This document shows positions 24,837 through 33,851 of a DNA stretch of 64,000 nucleotides, in pieces. Every line of letters starts with the position of its first letter. Position 1 is the stretch's first letter. Position numbers and translations under genes: made by a program. A model generated the notes under the pieces. It saw only the letters and a program-made list of their open reading frames with translations, ran no database searches and had not been told where the DNA came from. Source of the stretch: Tsuneonella sp. CC-YZS046 (GTDB lineage: Bacteria; Pseudomonadota; Alphaproteobacteria; Sphingomonadales; Sphingomonadaceae); NCBI RefSeq assembly GCF_035581365.1, contig NZ_CP141590.1:2538001-2602000 (forward strand). Direction: 5' to 3'.

Positions 24837-25883
24837 TCAGGCCGCTATTGCTTCCATCGTCTCGAGCAATCCATGACGGGCCAGGCTCTCGCACAGGATC
24901 GCTTCTATCAGATCGGCATGAGTCCAGCCCATGCGCTCGGCCGCGCGGCCGAACACCTTTTCCGACCACAGGTTGCAGTTCAGATTGACCTCGAGGAAGT
25001 GCAGTTCCCCCTTCCGCTCGTCGAACCGGAACTCGAACCGGCCGTAATCGAACGGAAAGAAGACACCCGCCATCCGCCGCGTATATTCGATCAGGGCTGG
25101 GGAAAAGCGCTCGTCCTCGAAGGCGACCAGCCTGTATTTATCCTCGCGTTCCACCAGATCGCGCTTTTCGGAATAGGTGCGCAGATGGGCCGGGTCGGCC
25201 TGCTCGAACAGCATCATCGGCATGATCGAGGGAAGGCCGCCGCACATGATGACGGGGACTTCGATGTCGCTGCCGTCAAGGAACGGCTCGACGATGGCGT
25301 CATGCCCTTCGTCATGGATCTCCTGGATCGCGCGGCGGGCGCCGCCCCAATCCGTCGCATCCCGGACCCCCCAGCTCGCGGAGGAAGCGTTCGGCTTGAT
25401 GACCAGCCGCTCGGCCTGCGGACAGGCCGCCGGATCGACGATCCCGCCCCGGCGGTAGATCGCCCAGGGCGCGGTCGGAACCCCGCGCGACCTGGCTTCC
25501 AGCTTGGTCAGATGCTTGTCGTCCGACAGGCCCCGCAGAATCGGGCTGGCCCCCAGGAAGGGTATGCCGAGCCGCGTCGCGAGCAAGGGCAGCAGCATCT
25601 CGGAATTGAGGAAGCCCCCGCGATTGAGCAGCGGGAACACGAAATCGCAGCCGGGATCGGCGAACAGGGCCTCGTAGCTGTCGGCCAGCGAGAGGTTCAG
25701 CCCCAGCCCCTGCAGCACATCGCGGATCTCGCGATGATACAGGGCATGATTGCCATCCTCGTGATGCAGGCCGCCCTGCCAGAAGACATGCTTGGCGATG
25801 AACAGGATGCGGATGCGCTCGCGCGCCTCGGCCGGGATGCGGGCCTTCTGGAGAGGGCCAAACTGGAGAGATTGATTCAGCAC
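24837..25883 (-). CDS. ATP-grasp ligase, D-Ala-D-Ala ligase-like (about 348 aa)
   Basis: An ATP-grasp carboxylate-amine ligase. The N-terminal domain has CDFVFPLLNRGGFLNSE and LGIPFLGASPILRGLSDDKHLTK, the pattern of D-Ala-D-Ala ligases. The ATP-binding core has RLVIKPNASSASWGV. The metal-binding end is FRFDERKGELHFLEVNLNCNLW. No ATG fits in frame upstream. GTG at 25883 is chosen, with GTG 25913 or TTG 25946 as alternatives. It would ligate two small acids or amines with ATP; true cell-wall Ddl is unlikely because the flanks differ and key segments diverge. It is divergent from the PLP-fold gene and followed without a gap by an NTP transferase. Confidence 0.8.
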   Translation of the reverse strand: MLNQSLQFGPLQKARIPAEARERIRILFIAKHVFWQGGLHHEDGNHALYHREIRDVLQGLGLNLSLADSYEALFADPGCDFVFPLLNRGGFLNSEMLLPLLATRLGIPFLGASPILRGLSDDKHLTKLEARSRGVPTAPWAIYRRGGIVDPAACPQAERLVIKPNASSASWGVRDATDWGGARRAIQEIHDEGHDAIVEPFLDGSDIEVPVIMCGGLPSIMPMMLFEQADPAHLRTYSEKRDLVEREDKYRLVAFEDERFSPALIEYTRRMAGVFFPFDYGRFEFRFDERKGELHFLEVNLNCNLWSEKVFGRAAERMGWTHADLIEAILCESLARHGLLETMEAIAA

Positions 25884-25995
25884 AGCGCCGCATATCGCCC
25901 AACTCTGTGACACCGCTGTTAAGGTTGCGGGGCAATTGTCATTCAATCGACGCGGAGCCGAAGTAATCGCTCTCCTGCAAAGAGCGGGAGCTTAC

Positions 25996-27426
25996 ATGAG
26001 CAGCGCCAACTTCGTATCGCTGATGCTCGCGTCGGGGGGAGATCAGCGAATTTCCGTTCCACGCGGCGGCAATACCAATATTTACGGCGCATCGCCCTTC
26101 CCGCGCTCCACGCTCGGCTATTCCTCGTCCACCGCAAACGATATTTCGCTCGATGCCTTTCACCATCTGGACGATATGGTGGCCGGCCGCTCCGCCGCCA
26201 GCCTGTCCGATGCGTCGGCCTACGCGGAAGCGCTCGAGGCCATGCGGGCGCGGCTGAAGCATATGCTTGCCTTGCCTCAGGGCACGGAGATCGCCTTCGC
26301 CCCGTCCGGCACCGATCTGGAATTCGTGGCGCTGGCCATAGCATCGGCGCGCAGCGCGCGGCCGGTGGTGAATATCCTGCTGGGCATGGAGGAGGTGGGC
26401 AGCGGCTGCGGGCTGGCCGCTGGCGGGCGTTATTTCGCGAACCAGACGGCACTATGCGCCAAAACCACGAAAGGCGCGCCGGTCGACGGGTTCGGCGAAA
26501 CGGAGATTCGCAATGTCCCTGTCCGCCACGCAAACGGAAAGCCGCTGCTGACCGCCGAGGCGGTCGCCGAGATCGACGCGATCGCCCGCGATCCGGCCCG
26601 CCGCCGATCCCATATATTGCTGCATGTGGTCCATGGCTCGAAGACCGGGCTGGTGCTGCCCGATATCGCCGGAATCGACGCCTTGATCGCTCGCCACCCG
26701 GACAATCTTTCGCTCGTCGTCGATGCCTGCCAGGCCCGCCTCGAAGCCGACGCGATCCACGCCTATCTCGCGCGCGGGGCGATCGTGCTGCTGACCGGGT
26801 CCAAGTTCATGGGCGGCCCGCCCTTTTCCGGCATCGCCCTGATTCCCGCCGGCTTGCGGCCCGAAACGGCGCTGGCGCCGGGGCTTGCGACGATATTCCG
26901 CCGGGGGGAATGGCCGGTGGACTGGGCGTGCTGCGCGCATCTTCCGCATGGTTCCAATCCCGGATTGTGGCTGCGGCTCGAAGCCGCGCTGTTCGAACTC
27001 GAGCGATTCCAGCGGATTACGCTGGCGAGCCGCAAGCACGTCATCACCCATTTCATGGCCGCTGTATCCGATCTGGCCGACCGGCTCGGCGTAAGCCTCG
27101 TAAGCCCTGCGCTGGCAAGCGATGCGCTGCACCTCTCGACGCTGGCCACGCTCGACCTTTCGAGCCTGCCCGGCGCACCCAATTTCGCGGTCGCGCAGCG
27201 CTGGCACCGCGTTCTCGCGGCGCGCGGGCTGCGCCTGGGGCAGCCGGTCAAATGCGTGCGCGGCCACGACGGGGACTGGGCCGGAACCATGCGGCTGAGC
27301 CTTTCGATGCCGCTGATCTTCAGCCTTTCGGATCTGGACGGCACGGTATTGGCGGAACGGTTTCGCCGGGACTTCGGCCAGATCGCACAGGTGCTCGAAG
27401 CGGCCCAGCGGCCGATAGTAGCCTGA
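25996..27426 (+). CDS. PLP-dependent fold-type I enzyme of unknown reaction (476 aa)
   Basis: The size and order of motifs fit the aspartate aminotransferase superfamily. A glycine/serine-rich cofactor loop is at about 97-105 (AFAPSGTDLEF), the Asp that contacts the pyridine ring is in LSLVVDACQARLEAD, and the Schiff-base lysine is in LLTGSKFMGGPPFSG at about 270. The family is not one I can name; it is closest in look to class V aminotransferases and decarboxylases. The ATG at 25996 follows GCGGGAGC. It is divergent from the ATP-grasp gene with a short shared promoter region and is followed after 33 bases by a flippase. Confidence 0.75.
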   Translation: MSSANFVSLMLASGGDQRISVPRGGNTNIYGASPFPRSTLGYSSSTANDISLDAFHHLDDMVAGRSAASLSDASAYAEALEAMRARLKHMLALPQGTEIAFAPSGTDLEFVALAIASARSARPVVNILLGMEEVGSGCGLAAGGRYFANQTALCAKTTKGAPVDGFGETEIRNVPVRHANGKPLLTAEAVAEIDAIARDPARRRSHILLHVVHGSKTGLVLPDIAGIDALIARHPDNLSLVVDACQARLEADAIHAYLARGAIVLLTGSKFMGGPPFSGIALIPAGLRPETALAPGLATIFRRGEWPVDWACCAHLPHGSNPGLWLRLEAALFELERFQRITLASRKHVITHFMAAVSDLADRLGVSLVSPALASDALHLSTLATLDLSSLPGAPNFAVAQRWHRVLAARGLRLGQPVKCVRGHDGDWAGTMRLSLSMPLIFSLSDLDGTVLAERFRRDFGQIAQVLEAAQRPIVA

Positions 27427-27459
27427 CGCAGCGACCGTGAAGCGACACGAGCGGAACTG

Positions 27460-28710
27460 ATGCGGCGCGTCTTGCGCAATATGGGCTGGCTGCTGGGCGG
27501 GCGCGGCGTCAATGCCCTGCTCAGCCTGCTTTACCTCGCATTGGCGACGCGCAGCCTGGGCCTCACCGATTTCGGCTATTTCGCGATCATCGTCGGGTTG
27601 GGGCAGGCGATCACCGGGCTGGCGACCTTCCAGACCTGGCAGCTGATCGTGCGGCACGGCGCAAGGCACGGCGCCGCGGGCGACGCGCTGGGCTTCGCGC
27701 TGGCTCTCGACGGCATCAGCATAGCGGCCGGAACGATATTCTCGGCCATCCTCATCTGGCTGGCCCCCGCATGGATCGGGCTGCCTCGAAACCTCTGCTT
27801 CATCGCGCTGGGTTTTTGCCTGGTGTCGCTGCTGACGATCCGTTCCACCCCCACCGGCATCCTGCGCCTGCATGACCGCTATGGCCTTGCCGCGATCGCG
27901 GAGAGCGCAACCCCGGTGGTTCGGGCAATCGGCGCCGGGCTGGCGGCCTGGCTGATGCCCACCGTGACCGGATTTCTGCTGGTATGGGCGCTGGGAGAAC
28001 TGGCGAGCACATCCGCCTACTGGTTCTTCGCGGCGCGGGAGGAACGCCCCCGCCTTTCGGCAATCGGCCTGCGCGGCGCTTCTTTCCAGGACGGCTCGCC
28101 CTGGCCCTTCGTGTGGGCCACCAATCTTTCGGGAAGCCTGTCGGTCGCCAGCAGGCAGATCCTGCTGGTTCTGGTCGGAGCGATCGGCGGCCCCGTGCTC
28201 GCGGGAGGGTTTCGCGTGGCCGCGCAGCTCGGCTTCGGAATGCTCAAACTCGCGCAAGCGGTGTCCCGGGCGATTTATCCGGAGCTGGTCCGCTCGGGCG
28301 ACGAGGCGCATGGCCTGGCCAGACGGATGACCTGGTGGTCGGGCGCGGTTGGGCTGGCGACCGTCGCCGCCACCGCCCTGCTCGGGCAATGGGCGCTCGG
28401 CATGGTGGCCGGCCCCGCCTATGGCTTCGCTTACGTGGCCATGGTCCTGCTGGCCGCGGGCGCGGCATTCGAAATGGCGGCCGCCAGCGGGGAAGCACTG
28501 CTGATCGCGCAGGGGCGGGTTTCCCTGGCGCTTTTCATCCGCATGGTCCCCGCGGGCCTCGCGCTGGCGCTGCTGCCCTTCGCGATCGGCCAGGCCGGCC
28601 TTGCCGGCGCCGCCGCCTGCGTCCTTGCTGGCAGCCTGCTGGCTTTCGCGGGCTTTGCCGGAGCGGGAAGGAAAAGCCGCGAGGGCTTGCCCGCGAGCGA
28701 CTGCGCCTGA
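27460..28710 (+). CDS. Second polysaccharide flippase, PST-like (416 aa)
   Basis: A 12-helix inner-membrane flippase related to the one at 18886-20229: NMGWLLGGRGVNALLSLLYLALATRSLGLTDFG at the N-terminus gives the family pattern. The later QTWQLIVRHG and PTGILRLHDRYGL align with segments of the paralog. It is co-directional with the PLP enzyme (33-base gap), which suggests that the product of the divergent trio is moved across the membrane by this protein. The lipid carrier or substrate cannot be told. It converges with the nuclease-like gene. Confidence 0.87.
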   Translation: MRRVLRNMGWLLGGRGVNALLSLLYLALATRSLGLTDFGYFAIIVGLGQAITGLATFQTWQLIVRHGARHGAAGDALGFALALDGISIAAGTIFSAILIWLAPAWIGLPRNLCFIALGFCLVSLLTIRSTPTGILRLHDRYGLAAIAESATPVVRAIGAGLAAWLMPTVTGFLLVWALGELASTSAYWFFAAREERPRLSAIGLRGASFQDGSPWPFVWATNLSGSLSVASRQILLVLVGAIGGPVLAGGFRVAAQLGFGMLKLAQAVSRAIYPELVRSGDEAHGLARRMTWWSGAVGLATVAATALLGQWALGMVAGPAYGFAYVAMVLLAAGAAFEMAAASGEALLIAQGRVSLALFIRMVPAGLALALLPFAIGQAGLAGAAACVLAGSLLAFAGFAGAGRKSREGLPASDCA

Positions 28711-28806
28711 AATCCGGCCCCCTGAAATCCAGCACGGGACGAATCGCCAGTTCATGCGCGATGCCGCCGCCGCGCTTCCCTTGGGTCGCGGACAGACCGG
28801 CGGGCC

Positions 28807-29868
28807 TCAGGAAGCGGCCGGACCGGAAATGCGATAATAGATCGTGAAACCCAGATGGTCGGACAGGGTGGAGCCGTCAGGCTCGGTGCCGAAAGGAATA
28901 TGGCTGGCCACCGCATGTATCCCGCCGCGATAGCCGTCCAGCATGAACTGCATATCGCGCGCACGGCGATAGATGGTCGCCGCATCCTCGGAATCCAGCA
29001 GCTCCGGATCGCCGGAATCGAGCCGGGCCCGCAATGCCTCGCGCACTCCGCCGCCGTTCCGGGAGAGGCTTTCCAGCTCACCGAAAAGCGTGGCGATGCG
29101 CTGCGGGCGCTGCCCCATGTTGAAGTCCCCCGCGATCACCAGCGGAAGGCGCGGATCGTGATGGCGCCGCACGAATGCGGCAAGAAAGCGGGCCTGCGAT
29201 TCATAGGCGGCCTGGCTGTCTTTCCTCGGGGCCTTGGAGGCGCCGCGGCTGTTGAAATGCGTGGTGAGCACTTCCACCTGGCCGCCTTGCGGAAGCTCGA
29301 GCCGAACCAGCAGGACGCCTTTGGCGGCAAGGCAATCGAAGCCCGCGCAGTTCCCGTCCGGAAAGCTTTCCCGCGTTACCGAGATCACCGGATAATCCGA
29401 AAGGATCATCAATCCGCTGTCGAGGGGGGTGCCCTGCGTCTCGCCAAGATACCAGCGCCGTTCGCGCGAAGCGGCTTGCCCTGGCGCGGCGGGCGCTTCG
29501 CCGCCCTGCCGGAGATAGGGGCCGAGCACCTGATAGGGGTATCCCGCCGCATCCCCCAGCGCTTTCGCCTCATCCGTAAAGGCTTCCTGCAATACGATCA
29601 CGCGCGGATGGGTGCGTTCCTGCCGCATCAGCGCGAGCCGGCTGGAAATCTGCCTGAGGGCCGAGGGCCGGTCCCACGCGGCGGGCCATGGCAAGCCTTT
29701 GACATTGTAGGTCAGCACCGAAAGATCGGCGGAGGCGACGGCATTCCGCATCGGCATCGCCGGTATGTCCGGCCCATGCAGCGTGTCGGCCCAGGCCGCG
29801 CCGCCGGTGAACACCGCCAGCGAGAGCAGCCACCGGGGCGCGCGGCGATAGGAAAAAAGCCCCCTCAT
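28807..29868 (-). CDS. Secreted endonuclease/exonuclease/phosphatase-fold protein, sphingomyelinase-like (353 aa)
   Basis: An exported hydrolase of the DNase I-like superfamily. The signal peptide is about residues 1-27, ending in GGAAWA. Fold motifs in order are LSVLTYNVKGLP (Asn), VIVLQEAF (metal Glu), LTTHFN, VIAGDFNMG (Asp and Asn) and STLSDHLGF (Asp-His). All the catalytic positions look intact, so activity as a phosphodiesterase or nuclease is likely. The overall plan resembles neutral sphingomyelinase. The gene starts within the stop of the upstream propeller gene (ATGA overlap). The substrate, lipid or nucleic acid, is not determined. Confidence 0.83.
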   Translation of the reverse strand: MRGLFSYRRAPRWLLSLAVFTGGAAWADTLHGPDIPAMPMRNAVASADLSVLTYNVKGLPWPAAWDRPSALRQISSRLALMRQERTHPRVIVLQEAFTDEAKALGDAAGYPYQVLGPYLRQGGEAPAAPGQAASRERRWYLGETQGTPLDSGLMILSDYPVISVTRESFPDGNCAGFDCLAAKGVLLVRLELPQGGQVEVLTTHFNSRGASKAPRKDSQAAYESQARFLAAFVRRHHDPRLPLVIAGDFNMGQRPQRIATLFGELESLSRNGGGVREALRARLDSGDPELLDSEDAATIYRRARDMQFMLDGYRGGIHAVASHIPFGTEPDGSTLSDHLGFTIYYRISGPAAS

Positions 29869-30686
29869 CGCCTTGCCTCCCCCGCGGCGGGCAATCGCGT
29901 GGCGAAGGCCACGCGTTTCTTGCGGTCGATCGACCAGAGCAGCCGCTGCTCGGCGGGATCGAAATCCACCGCCTGCCCATAGGATGCCACGGCGATTGTC
30001 CCCACGTGGCGGAGAACCGTCCCGCTTTCGGGCAATGCCAGGATATAGAGTTCCGGCTTGTCATGGCCGCTCGCATAGAGCAGCCCGTCGCCATTCCAGC
30101 TTGCGCCCGAGATGCTGGAGGGGGCCAGCCGCTTCAGGACGCTGTCCGGCAGGGTCCATTGCTCGGCGACGGAGAAATCCGGGTTCAGGCGCGCAAAGAC
30201 GGTATGGCGGTGATCCTTTCCAGGCGCGCCGCCCTTGCCGTCGTAATTCGCGAAAAAGGCCCACCACCGCCCATCGTGCCAATCCAGCACGGTCAGGGAG
30301 CCTGGCTCGGCCGGAAAGTCCGCCGATCTCACATGCTCCATGGTTTGGGGATCGAAGAACTCCACGGTGTTGCGGAAGGGCAGCGCCGGATAGTTGGACG
30401 ACGCGCAAACCAGCTCATCCCGCGCCAGCGTGCAGCTGTTGAGATGCGGAAATTTTTCCGCGTCGCCCGCGAAGCCCGCCACGCGCGTCCCGGTCGCAAT
30501 GGCATATTTGCCGATCGTGCTGTTATCGACGGCATAGATATAGCGGCCATCGGACGCGACGCCCTGCCGCGCCTCCACCGCCTCGATCGCCCGCTCGGGC
30601 GCGGCATAGACAAGGGCTTCATCGGCCGCCTGGCCTTGCTGGGGGAGCGCGGCCAACAGGCCAAGGATCAGCGCACATCGCCGCAC
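29865..30686 (-). CDS. Secreted beta-propeller-like protein (273 aa)
   Basis: The start is taken as the GTG at 30686, giving a signal peptide (RRCALILGLLAALPQQGQA). An upstream ATG at 30773 would add about 29 residues before it. The mature part has repeated strand-turn segments such as GVASDGRYIYAVDNSTIGKY, FFDPQTMEHVRS, VLDWHDGRWWAFFANYDG and GDGLLYASGHDKPELYIL. They are typical of WD/YVTN/SMP-30 type propellers, although no canonical repeat motif stands out. It is co-translated with the phosphodiesterase-like gene through an ATGA overlap, which suggests a shared periplasmic or extracellular role. The function is unknown. Confidence 0.7.
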   Translation of the reverse strand: MRRCALILGLLAALPQQGQAADEALVYAAPERAIEAVEARQGVASDGRYIYAVDNSTIGKYAIATGTRVAGFAGDAEKFPHLNSCTLARDELVCASSNYPALPFRNTVEFFDPQTMEHVRSADFPAEPGSLTVLDWHDGRWWAFFANYDGKGGAPGKDHRHTVFARLNPDFSVAEQWTLPDSVLKRLAPSSISGASWNGDGLLYASGHDKPELYILALPESGTVLRHVGTIAVASYGQAVDFDPAEQRLLWSIDRKKRVAFATRLPAAGEARR

Positions 30687-31051
30687 CGGGGTTACTCGCC
30701 CTGCTGGCCCCACCTGGTTCCTCCGCGATCCTGGCAACACTATGATTCCAGTGCGGTTTCGGATTTGAAACACGTTCCCGTGTCAGCCGAAGGATGAGGC
30801 GTATTTCAAATCCACCACACTTGCCGCTGCGCTGTAGCGCTTCAGCAAGACAATGCCGTGATGGAATGCAGGCAATGCCATGACAGTTGGGGCAAATCTG
30901 CCATCCCTCTGCAATGCGCCAAAGCAGAGCCATGGCGTCGAACCGCAGGGCGACCGCCAGGATCACGCGCGCGTCGCCCGGTCTTGCAGGGAGAGGGGGA
31001 GCCGGCGGCAGATGCCTCCGCAGCGGGCGGCGGCGCCTGCGGAACCTGCCG
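30687..31051. other. 365-bp intergenic region without a recognised gene
   Basis: No gene with clear coding features was found between the propeller gene and apt. An imperfect inverted repeat at about 30820-30849 (CTTGC, then CGCT and AGCG arms, then GCAAG) could form a hairpin. The promoter of the propeller/phosphodiesterase pair is expected here, but no confident -35/-10 pair was found. Confidence 0.4.
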
Positions 31052-31588
31052 TCAGTGGCCGGGGTAATCCACCAGCGCTTCGGCCCTGATGGCTTCGCCG
31101 CGCAGGCGATCCGCGCCGCCGAGGTCGGGCAGGTCGATCACGAACAGCGCATGCTCGACCCGGGCGCCGGCCTCGCGCAACAGGCGCGATGCCGCCAGCG
31201 CCGTTCCGCCCGTGGCGATGAGATCGTCCACCAGCAGCACGGCCTGATCCCGCCCGATCATCGAAGGGTCGATTTCAAGCCGGTCCGTCCCGTATTCGAG
31301 CGCATAATCGATCCCGACCGTCGCCACCGGCAGCTTGCCGCGCTTGCGCACCGGCAGGAACCCCACGCCCAGCCGGGCCGCGACCGCCGCGCCGAAGATG
31401 AAGCCGCGCGCTTCCACGCCCGCAATCAGTTCGGCATCCGTCCCTTGCGCCCGCGCAGCCAGCGCGTCCACCGCCCCACGCAAGCCCGGCCCGTCGGCGA
31501 TCAGGCTGGTGATGTCGCGAAACAGGATGCCGGGGCGCGGAAAATCCGGGATGGTGCGGATCAGCGCCTTGATCTCATCGGCGGTCAT
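31052..31588 (-). CDS. apt: Adenine phosphoribosyltransferase (178 aa)
   Basis: Salvages adenine to AMP with PRPP in the cytoplasm. The start DEIKALIRTIPDFPRPGILFRDI is diagnostic. AGVEARGFIFGAAVA carries the purine-binding region, and the PRPP-binding loop VLLVDDLIATGGTA is at about 122-135. The ATG at 31588 follows GGGAGGCG. It lies downstream of the petABC terminator on the same strand. Length and motifs are normal. Confidence 0.95.
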   Translation of the reverse strand: MTADEIKALIRTIPDFPRPGILFRDITSLIADGPGLRGAVDALAARAQGTDAELIAGVEARGFIFGAAVAARLGVGFLPVRKRGKLPVATVGIDYALEYGTDRLEIDPSMIGRDQAVLLVDDLIATGGTALAASRLLREAGARVEHALFVIDLPDLGGADRLRGEAIRAEALVDYPGH

Positions 31589-31603
31589 ATGCGCCTCCCA
31601 AGG

Positions 31604-31639
31604 AAAACGCCCCTCGCATCGCTGGGATGGAGGGGCGTT
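31604..31639 (-). terminator. Terminator of the petABC operon
   Basis: On the minus strand AACGCCCCTC and GAGGGGCGTT form a 10-bp stem around a 14-base loop, followed by TTTT. It sits between the cytochrome c1 stop and the apt ribosome binding site. Confidence 0.75.
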
Positions 31640-31677
31640 GTAACCGCATCGTACAGATGACCGTCAGGCCTGCTGAC

Positions 31678-32523
31678 TCAGCCCTTCTTGACCTTCTTGT
31701 CGGCCCAGACCTGCTGCTTGGCGAGATAGGCCAGCACGGTCGCGAAGATCAGGAAGCCGAGCACCGGCCAGCCGGTCTGCTTGCGCTTGTCCAGCTTGGG
31801 CTCGGCGGTCCAGACGAGGAACGCGGCCACGTCCTTCGCCATCTGATCGACCGTCGCCTTGGTCCCGTCGCCATAGCTGACCTGGCCTTCGCTGGTCAGC
31901 GGCGGAGCCATCGCAAGGTTCAAATTGGCGAAATAGGGATTGTAGTGCAGCCCTTCCGGGGTCTTCACATCCGGGAATTTCTTGAGCAATTCCGCCGGCT
32001 GCTTCTGATAGCCGGTCAGGAGCGAATAGACATAGGCGCCGCCATCGTGGCGCGCCTTGGTCATCAGCGAGAGATCCGGCGGCACCGCATTGTTGTTCGC
32101 GGCGCGTGCGGCAATGTCGTTCGGATAGGGATTCGGGAAATAGTCGGTCGACAGGCCGGGGCGCGTATTCGCCTCGCCCGTGTTCGGATCGACGCCCGGA
32201 ACCTGGAAACCGGCGGCGATCGCCTTGATCTCCGGTTCGTTATAGCCAAGCGCGGCAAGATCGCGGAATGCGACGAAGTGCAGCGAGTGACAAGCGGAGC
32301 AGACTTCCTTGTATACCTGGAGGCCACGCTGAAGCTGCTGCTTGTCGAAACGGCCGAAGGGGCCATCGCTGGCAAGGCTCAGCTCCCGGGGATGCTTGTG
32401 GAACTCGTGCTCGGCCGTAGGCGCGGCCGGTTCCGTGATGGCGGTGTAAGCGCCATTGCCGAAGGCCCACAGGACAGCGACCGTGAAGAACAGGCCGGCG
32501 AGGATACCGATAAGGCGAATCAT
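31678..32523 (-). CDS. petC: Cytochrome c1 of the bc1 complex (281 aa)
   Basis: Periplasm-facing haem subunit of ubiquinol-cytochrome c reductase. An N-terminal hydrophobic segment (LIGILAGLFFTVAVLWAFGNGAY) acts as signal. The haem motif CSACHSLHF is at about residue 75, the region YFPNPYPNDIAARAANN is typical of cytochrome c1, and a C-terminal membrane anchor (VLGFLIFATVLAYLA) ends in positive residues. Here cytochrome b and c1 are separate genes, not a fused fbcH. It is the last gene of petA-petB-petC, 25 bases after petB. Confidence 0.95.
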   Translation of the reverse strand: MIRLIGILAGLFFTVAVLWAFGNGAYTAITEPAAPTAEHEFHKHPRELSLASDGPFGRFDKQQLQRGLQVYKEVCSACHSLHFVAFRDLAALGYNEPEIKAIAAGFQVPGVDPNTGEANTRPGLSTDYFPNPYPNDIAARAANNNAVPPDLSLMTKARHDGGAYVYSLLTGYQKQPAELLKKFPDVKTPEGLHYNPYFANLNLAMAPPLTSEGQVSYGDGTKATVDQMAKDVAAFLVWTAEPKLDKRKQTGWPVLGFLIFATVLAYLAKQQVWADKKVKKG

Positions 32524-32548
32524 ATCAGATACTTTCTCTCAGCTCTGT

Positions 32549-33835
32549 TCACTCGGTTGTCGGGGCAAGCTGGGCCTTCTCGTCCGAACCCAGCACCGCT
32601 TCGGTGATCGAGAAGGGCAGCGGTTCGGGCCGTTCCACCATCGAGACGATCGGAAGGACCACCAAGAAGTGAAGGAAGTAATAGGCCGTCGCGATCTGGC
32701 TGATCATCACATAGGGCTCTTCCGCCGCAGCGCCGCCGCAATAGCCGAGAACAGCCACGCAGGGCAGCAGGCCGAACCAGAAGAACTTGCGGAACAGCGG
32801 ACGGTAGTTGCCCGAGCGCACCGGCGAGGTGTCGAGCCAGGGCAGCAGGAACCACACCAGGATCGAGGCGAACATGGCCAGCACGCCCATCAGCTTTGCC
32901 GGGATGATGAAGAAATCCGCGGTGAAGGCGCGCAGGATCGCGTAGAATGGCCAGAAATACCATTCCGGAACGATATGCGCCGGGGTGCTCATCGGGTTGG
33001 CCGGAATGTAGTTGTCCGGGTGGCCCAGCGCGTTCGGCAGGAAGAACAGCATCAGGCAGTAGAGGATCAGGAAGATGCCCAGGCCGAAACCGTCCTTCGC
33101 CGTGTAATAGGGGTGGAACGGCACGGTGTCGCTTTCGCTCTTCACTTCCACGCCGGTCGGGTTCGAGGAACCGGGAATGTGGAGCGCCCAGATGTGCAGG
33201 ATCACCACGCCGGCGATCACGAAGGGCAGCAGGAAGTGCAGCGAGAAGAAGCGGTTGAGAGCGGCGTTGTCCGGAGCGAAGCCGCCCAGCAGCCAGATCT
33301 GGAGCGGCTCGCCCACCAGCGGGATCGCGCCGAACAGGCCGGTGATGACCTTGGCGCCCCAGAAGCTCATCTGGCCCCAGGGAAGGACGTAGCCCATGAA
33401 AGCCGTGGCCATCATCAGCAGGAAGATCACCACGCCCAACAGCCAGACCATCTCGCGCGGGGCCTTGTAGGAACTGTAGTAGAGGCCGCGGAAAATGTGG
33501 AGATAGACCACAACGAAGAAGGCGCTGGCGCCATTGGCGTGCGCATAGCGCATCAGCCAGCCCCAGTTCACGTCGCGCATGATGTGCTCGGTCGAACCGA
33601 AGGCCACCAGCGCGTTGGGCGCATAATGCATCGCCAGGATGATGCCGGTGACGATCTGCAGCGCGAGGCAGAACCCGGCGAGAACGCCGAAGTTCCAGAA
33701 ATAGTTGAGGTTGCGCGGCACCGGATAGCCCGCGCCGACCGCATTGTAGACCAGACGCGGCAGGGGAAGCTTTTCATCCAGCCACTTCATCAGCGGCTGT
33801 TTCGGCTCGTAATGGTTCGCCCAGGGGAAGCTCAT
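32549..33835 (-). CDS. petB: Cytochrome b of the bc1 complex (428 aa)
   Basis: The membrane subunit that holds the two b haems and the quinone sites. Histidine-containing helices read [14 protein letters not shown] and [15 protein letters not shown] in helices B and C-like positions. [28 protein letters not shown] precedes the Qo motif [14 protein letters not shown] at about 275. About eight transmembrane segments are visible. The ATG at 33835 is 16 bases after the Rieske stop. The length is normal for alphaproteobacterial cytochrome b. Confidence 0.96.
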   Translation of the reverse strand: MSFPWANHYEPKQPLMKWLDEKLPLPRLVYNAVGAGYPVPRNLNYFWNFGVLAGFCLALQIVTGIILAMHYAPNALVAFGSTEHIMRDVNWGWLMRYAHANGASAFFVVVYLHIFRGLYYSSYKAPREMVWLLGVVIFLLMMATAFMGYVLPWGQMSFWGAKVITGLFGAIPLVGEPLQIWLLGGFAPDNAALNRFFSLHFLLPFVIAGVVILHIWALHIPGSSNPTGVEVKSESDTVPFHPYYTAKDGFGLGIFLILYCLMLFFLPNALGHPDNYIPANPMSTPAHIVPEWYFWPFYAILRAFTADFFIIPAKLMGVLAMFASILVWFLLPWLDTSPVRSGNYRPLFRKFFWFGLLPCVAVLGYCGGAAAEEPYVMISQIATAYYFLHFLVVLPIVSMVERPEPLPFSITEAVLGSDEKAQLAPTTE

Positions 33836-33851
33836 TGCTCTATTCCTTGCC

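Noticed and set aside
26452-28755. Long minus-strand frame opposite the PLP enzyme and the flippase
   Set aside because: It spans two well-supported plus-strand genes and reads as Arg/Gln/Gly-rich shadow sequence.
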